This document shows, one piece after another, positions 61,099 to 64,000 of a stretch of 64,000 nt of DNA. Origin of the DNA: Nemania diffusa (lineage: Eukaryota > Ascomycota > Sordariomycetes > Xylariales > Xylariaceae). Position 1 is the first letter of the stretch. Every line of letters starts with the position of its first letter. The position numbers and the translations under genes are program-made. The notes beneath the pieces are model-generated. The model had not been told where the DNA came from and made no database searches. It was given only the letters and a program-made list of their open reading frames with translations. Location of the stretch: NCBI GenBank assembly GCA_038501195.1, contig JBBPUQ010000008.1:2552501-2616500 (forward strand). Direction: 5' to 3'.

Positions 61099-63384
61099 TC
61101 AACGAAGGCCGAGTGGTGAGTCATCAACCGAAGACACAGTGGGCGATGCCTCTTCTGGTTCAGCCGAAACCACGATCCTTGGCGAGCCGTGTGTATCTAG
61201 AATCATAGTTGGAGATGGTAGAGGCGAGGACGAACTGTTTCTAGGGCGGATATGCACGGGTCTTAGGGGCTCTGGTACCTCGAGCGTATCGCGTCTTGGC
61301 CGATGGCTCGGTAAGGCAAAGGGAGACGTCATTGTTCTATTGAGCTCTGGTGATGGGTAATCACTCTGTCCAACTGGTGTTGTATTTGAGCGGGACGCGG
61401 ACCCAGGTAGTCGAGATGGTGGTAGATCAGGATTCGCAGAGACAGCCCTAGAGGTACGGAAAGAAGAGAAGCTGTTGACTCTAGATAATCCAGGCCCGAT
61501 GCTTCCTTCATCACTATGTTGTCGGCTGCTTTTGTACCTCGCTCGAATTTCATCAAGGTCGGCATTTCGTCCAGCTTCGCCCGGGATCTCGGGAAATTCC
61601 GACTGGCCCTCCCTGAACACGGAATTGTCATAGCGGTCCGGGGCTGCTGTTCCAATATACGCCGCAAACCGGTTCAACCGGTTTGCCACCCAGTTTCTGT
61701 GACTGTTGAACATAGATAAAGGAACTAACTCCGAGGTCTTGTTCGTAGTGACAGTCCCTAGTTCACTATATTCTCTCCTCTCCTCACTGGGCCATTGATT
61801 CGTAGAGTTGCGACGATAGACGCCCCCTTTATCAATTATCTGGCCGTGCTGTAGTCGATGTGAACTCGCCTCAATGCTGCTTTGCATGCTCTCGCGGTCT
61901 CTGTCGTTCCGCAAATCGCGCGAGTGATTAGAACTGATATCCTCCTTTCCATTTACCTTCCCTTCATTTTGTACGTAAAACAATGAGCCCAGCACAACAA
62001 GTCCAGTAGCAACCACATTCGCCCATTGCCCTACGCTAGTAAACGGCTCTGTCTGGTAACTGACTTGCTTGCTCCAAAAGTTGATTTCGCCGAAGACGAG
62101 GAGGACAATAACGACAGCGCTAAAAATGGGTACCTGTATAGTACTTATAAAGTTCCAGATGGCACCGTTGATGACAGTTATCATCCTAGGGGTAGCGCCA
62201 TTAGTCCCTTCGATAGGATCGTTGCTTTCAGGCTCTTCTTGACTAAACCTTCGCTTCCAGTTAATTTCCAAGATTCTCTCCCAGGTAAATATCTGTAGGA
62301 AATATTTGTGTTAGCTGAGAGATTCTAACTCGATAAAGGAGGGGTAGTAGAACCATGCTTTACGTACTAAAGTAAGCACCGGAGGTATCGAACTACCTGC
62401 AGCAAGAAGGGTGACTGCACTGAATGTAAGCCTGGTTGGCACAGGAATGACGGCAGCTGCGTTCGTGGGGTCCTTGCGAATGAGAGATGTCGGGTTACAA
62501 TTAAGACTGCAGTTTGCATTCATGTAGGGAAATGCAGCCAAGTTAAACGGGTCAATGAGTCCTCCCATATCATCAAACTGACAGCCATGCGATTCGGTAC
62601 GGAGGAACTCGACCGTCAAACTCAGCATCCCTACATACTGTTTAGAAGCGTGACCTAATGAGATGTCTTCACTATTTCTTACCAGCGAGGAGTAGGCCTG
62701 TCCATATGAAAATAATATTCCGCCCGGGGTCGTTGAAGTAAGTTTTCGAGTTGTACACCGTTAAAGGCGCCGTTAGTATGCCTATGGAGCAAATCTGGAA
62801 AGCTCCGTATATGTCCATATCAACTGCGCCTATAGATACAAGGGTCAGAGCGCGAAGAATTAGTTCGCGAAGCGTTAGCACTTACCATTTTCACTACAAG
62901 ACACGTTAGTTAATGGACTATAGGGTTCTGTTGGGCCCCCCAAAGACTCTAAAGACTACCATTCTGAGTAGAATACCTCAGTTATAGCTTTTGGCCTAGA
63001 CTAGGAGGAGGCCAGAAAGCTCGAGAGCGACTTACTGTACCGCTGCCAACACTATAGCATGGATTGCAGCAACAGCTGGTAGCAGCAGAGCGGCTGCGAG
63101 ACAGGCATTTCTCAGCCATTCTGTCCTCCGAGCTATCACACAGGTTGCCACTAAGATATAATAGCTGGAAACCACTCAAGTTAGAAAGTGTTCTGGCAAC
63201 GGTGGATACACGATATAGTTGTATGGGCTTACAGTATTCTCGTGCCGAACCCATACTGTCCGGAGACAGCCCAGGCACATACAACCTGAACCACGGGTTG
63301 AGCACCGGTGGTATTTGAAGTCTGAGCAATACTGTCTCGGTCAAATAGAGAATGAGGTGGTGGAGTAGCAGTAAAAGGCGGCAT
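61099..63384 (-). CDS. Fungal membrane protein with about seven hydrophobic segments and long Ser-rich tail (630 aa, 6 exons)
   Basis: Exons in transcript order: 63384-63233, 63164-63036, 62893-62886, 62829-62683, 62630-62368 and 62292-61099; every phase agrees. The third exon is only 8 nt (GENG junction codons for H-E-N-G). Hydrophobic segments: YYILVATCVIA, ACLAAALLLPAVAAIHAIVL, MDIYGAFQICSIGILTAPL, IIFIWTGLLLAGMLSLTV, LTFSAVTLLAAGSSIPPVL, ISTIQVPIFSAVVIVLLVF and ANVVATGLVVLGSLFYV. A loop between segments 4 and 5 holds cysteines (GCQF, NCSLNC) that could pair outside the cell. About 290 residues follow, rich in Ser/Pro/Arg, likely cytosolic. No family name recognised; it has the outline of a seven-span receptor-like protein, but that is inference only. 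Confidence 0.8.
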
Positions 63385-64000
63385 GTAGACGGAGGAGAGG
63401 GCTGTGAGAGATGTAAGGGGGACCAGGCAGACTGGAGAACGACTGTGCTAGTTGGAGTTAGTCGGACAGATTGAAGTAAGGTAGTATGTATGTTAGGCTA
63501 GATATTGAGAAGCACAATTGCGGAGCGAGAGGCTTAGAAGTGGGTGTAGATGTAGGTGATGGCAAGATCTGGGGACCACCAATTGATTATACGTGGAAGA
63601 TTATGTGCTGCATAGAACAAGGCTCTATCTAGGCTATTGGCTATAAGACACAGGTATTCGCCTGGATGACAGCTTACACGGATGCTAAATGAGCTCGGTA
63701 AGTCAATTAGGAAAGTGCTGAGCGAAGCGAGATGCAGCAATAACTTCCGGCAACATCACTTCTAAGGACGAAGAAGTCATATAAGAGAGAGAAGTCCAGA
63801 GGCAAGACGAGACTAGAGGATGAGGCTACAGGGAGGTCACAAGTCCTACGAGTTTACGAAAGCCAACGACGGCATCCAACAAGAGATGGTACCCGAATCT
63901 GTCGATTTGTCAGGAGCACGGGCCAGCCAAGTCTTCTTCGAGTTGAAACCTTGTACTATGTAAGGTTCTTTTTACGTGACGAGACTGACGCTTCCAGAGG
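63385..64000. other. Upstream region of the membrane protein gene, no gene seen
   Basis: Only short frames; the region is rich in G/A on the + strand (pyrimidine-rich in the sense of the minus-strand gene), consistent with promoter and leader. Confidence 0.55.

Overview
The window looks like nuclear DNA of a filamentous ascomycete (Pezizomycotina, probably Sordariomycetes; species not identified). The signs are many protein genes with short introns (mostly 48-95 nt) that have GT-AG ends and CTAAC/CTGAC-like branch points, fungus-specific families such as a Zn2Cys6 regulator and a GPI/PIR-like wall protein, mitochondrial complex I, and a 5.8 kb LTR retrotransposon heavily damaged by C-to-T/G-to-A change typical of repeat-induced point mutation (RIP). 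Gene models below were built by hand from splice signals, with exon phases checked to join in frame.

Layout. 1-8.4 kb: a likely methylamine/betaine catabolic group, all on +, made of a Rieske oxygenase cut by the window start, a Zn2Cys6 regulator and an FAD/GcvT-type dimethylglycine/sarcosine-dehydrogenase-like enzyme. 9.1-10.0 kb: an unrecognised small basic protein. 10.9-13.7 kb: dienelactone hydrolase family (+) and a WW/FF splicing-type protein (-). 13.98-19.82 kb: one RIP-mutated LTR element with two 203-bp LTRs and a 5-bp target duplication. 20.1-25.9 kb: PAP2 phosphatase and dynamin-like GTPase (+). 26.3-28.5 kb: sugar transporter (-, 8 exons). 30.4-34.9 kb: acid-phosphatase-like phosphoesterase, SDR and GST-like protein (all -). 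35.7-43.8 kb: GNAT acetyltransferase (+), Trm7-like methyltransferase (-), Mak5-like DEAD-box helicase (+), dynactin p27 (-), U1-type zinc finger protein (-). 44.7-45.7 kb: wall protein (-), followed by a 3.8 kb stretch with no supported gene. 49.6-53.2 kb: Kap123-like importin (-). 54.3-58.2 kb: a Nudix/eIF2B-like fusion (-) divergent from the complex I 51 kDa subunit (+). 59.1-60.4 kb: Pex11-like protein (+). 61.1-63.4 kb: predicted seven-segment membrane protein (-) with an 8-nt microexon.

How the genes relate. Most are housekeeping genes with no operon logic. The group at 1-8.4 kb is the only one whose members suggest one pathway: oxygenase plus dehydrogenase acting on N-methyl groups, with a local regulator between them and a palindromic site in front of the dehydrogenase. 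The Trm7/Mak5 and Nudix-eIF2B/NUO51 pairs are divergent and share 0.5 kb upstream regions.
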